NCBI GenBank assembly: GCA_021788515.1
Contig: JAJYKN010000122.1
Location: forward strand, 1-5,615
DNA from: Nitrospirota bacterium
GTDB lineage: Bacteria > Nitrospirota > UBA9217
Reading direction: 5' to 3'
Length of the DNA stretch: 5,615 bases
This document shows positions 5,574 to 5,615 of this stretch, one piece after another; the stretch's first letter is position 1, and the number at the start of each line of letters is the position of its first letter. A program made the position numbers and the translations under genes. Below the pieces are notes generated by a model. It was given only the letters and a program-made list of their open reading frames with translations. It was not told the DNA's origin and did no database searches.

Positions 5574-5615
5574 GCAGAGGGCATGGTGCAGAGAGCAGAG
5601 AGCATGGCGCAGAGG
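5574..5615 (+). repeat. Tandem 21-bp repeat after recN, itself made of heptamers
   Basis: Two adjacent 21-nt copies (5574-5594 and 5595-5615) differ at three positions, and each divides into three 7-nt units: GCAGAGG, GCATGGT, GCAGAGA; then GCAGAGA, GCATGGC, GCAGAGG. It starts two bases after the recN stop codon and reaches the window edge, so the array may be longer. The GCA-start heptamer recalls the GCAAGNN array at 3779-3827. Confidence 0.8.

Overview
This window is bacterial chromosome with two divergent gene groups around an AT-richer, gene-free stretch of about 610 bp. The coding DNA is GC-rich. The content (tripartite efflux genes with Sec-type signal peptides, a periplasmic TPR protein and RecN) indicates a Gram-negative, diderm bacterium. 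RecN and the repeat-rich spacers remind me of Desulfobacterota or Nitrospirota genomes, but that placement is only an impression.

Left half, minus strand (reading from 2800 down to 1): a probable sigma-54 (-24/-12) promoter at 2789-2805 leads into a leader of about 160 nt. The leader carries a 15-bp-stem hairpin (2700-2770). The genes then follow in order: a single-domain rhodanese-like sulfurtransferase (2284-2619), a TolC-family outer-membrane efflux protein (920-2263, or from 2323), and an HlyD/RND-type periplasmic adaptor (809 down to 1, C-terminus outside the window). The inner-membrane pump that should complete the export system is expected just beyond position 1. The adaptor and outer-membrane channel together would carry a substrate from the inner membrane across the periplasm. 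The substrate cannot be told from these two parts.

Right half, plus strand: a promoter-like pair (3175-3203) overlaps a near-perfect 18-bp palindrome and precedes a small secreted TPR-repeat protein (3231-3821). About 50 bp later comes recN (3872-5572), a complete SMC-like DNA repair ATPase.

The most unusual feature is a set of short repeats built on a 7-nt period. They occur in three of the spacers: 832-852, 3771-3860 and 5574-5615 (which runs to the window edge). In the second place the repeat forms the last codons and the stop codon of the TPR gene and fills the region just upstream of recN. No RNA genes, CRISPR arrays, insertion sequences or integrase genes were seen, and I found no clearly new multi-gene system. 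The best leads are the heptamer repeat family, the sigma-54 promoter with its leader hairpin, and the palindrome at the TPR promoter.
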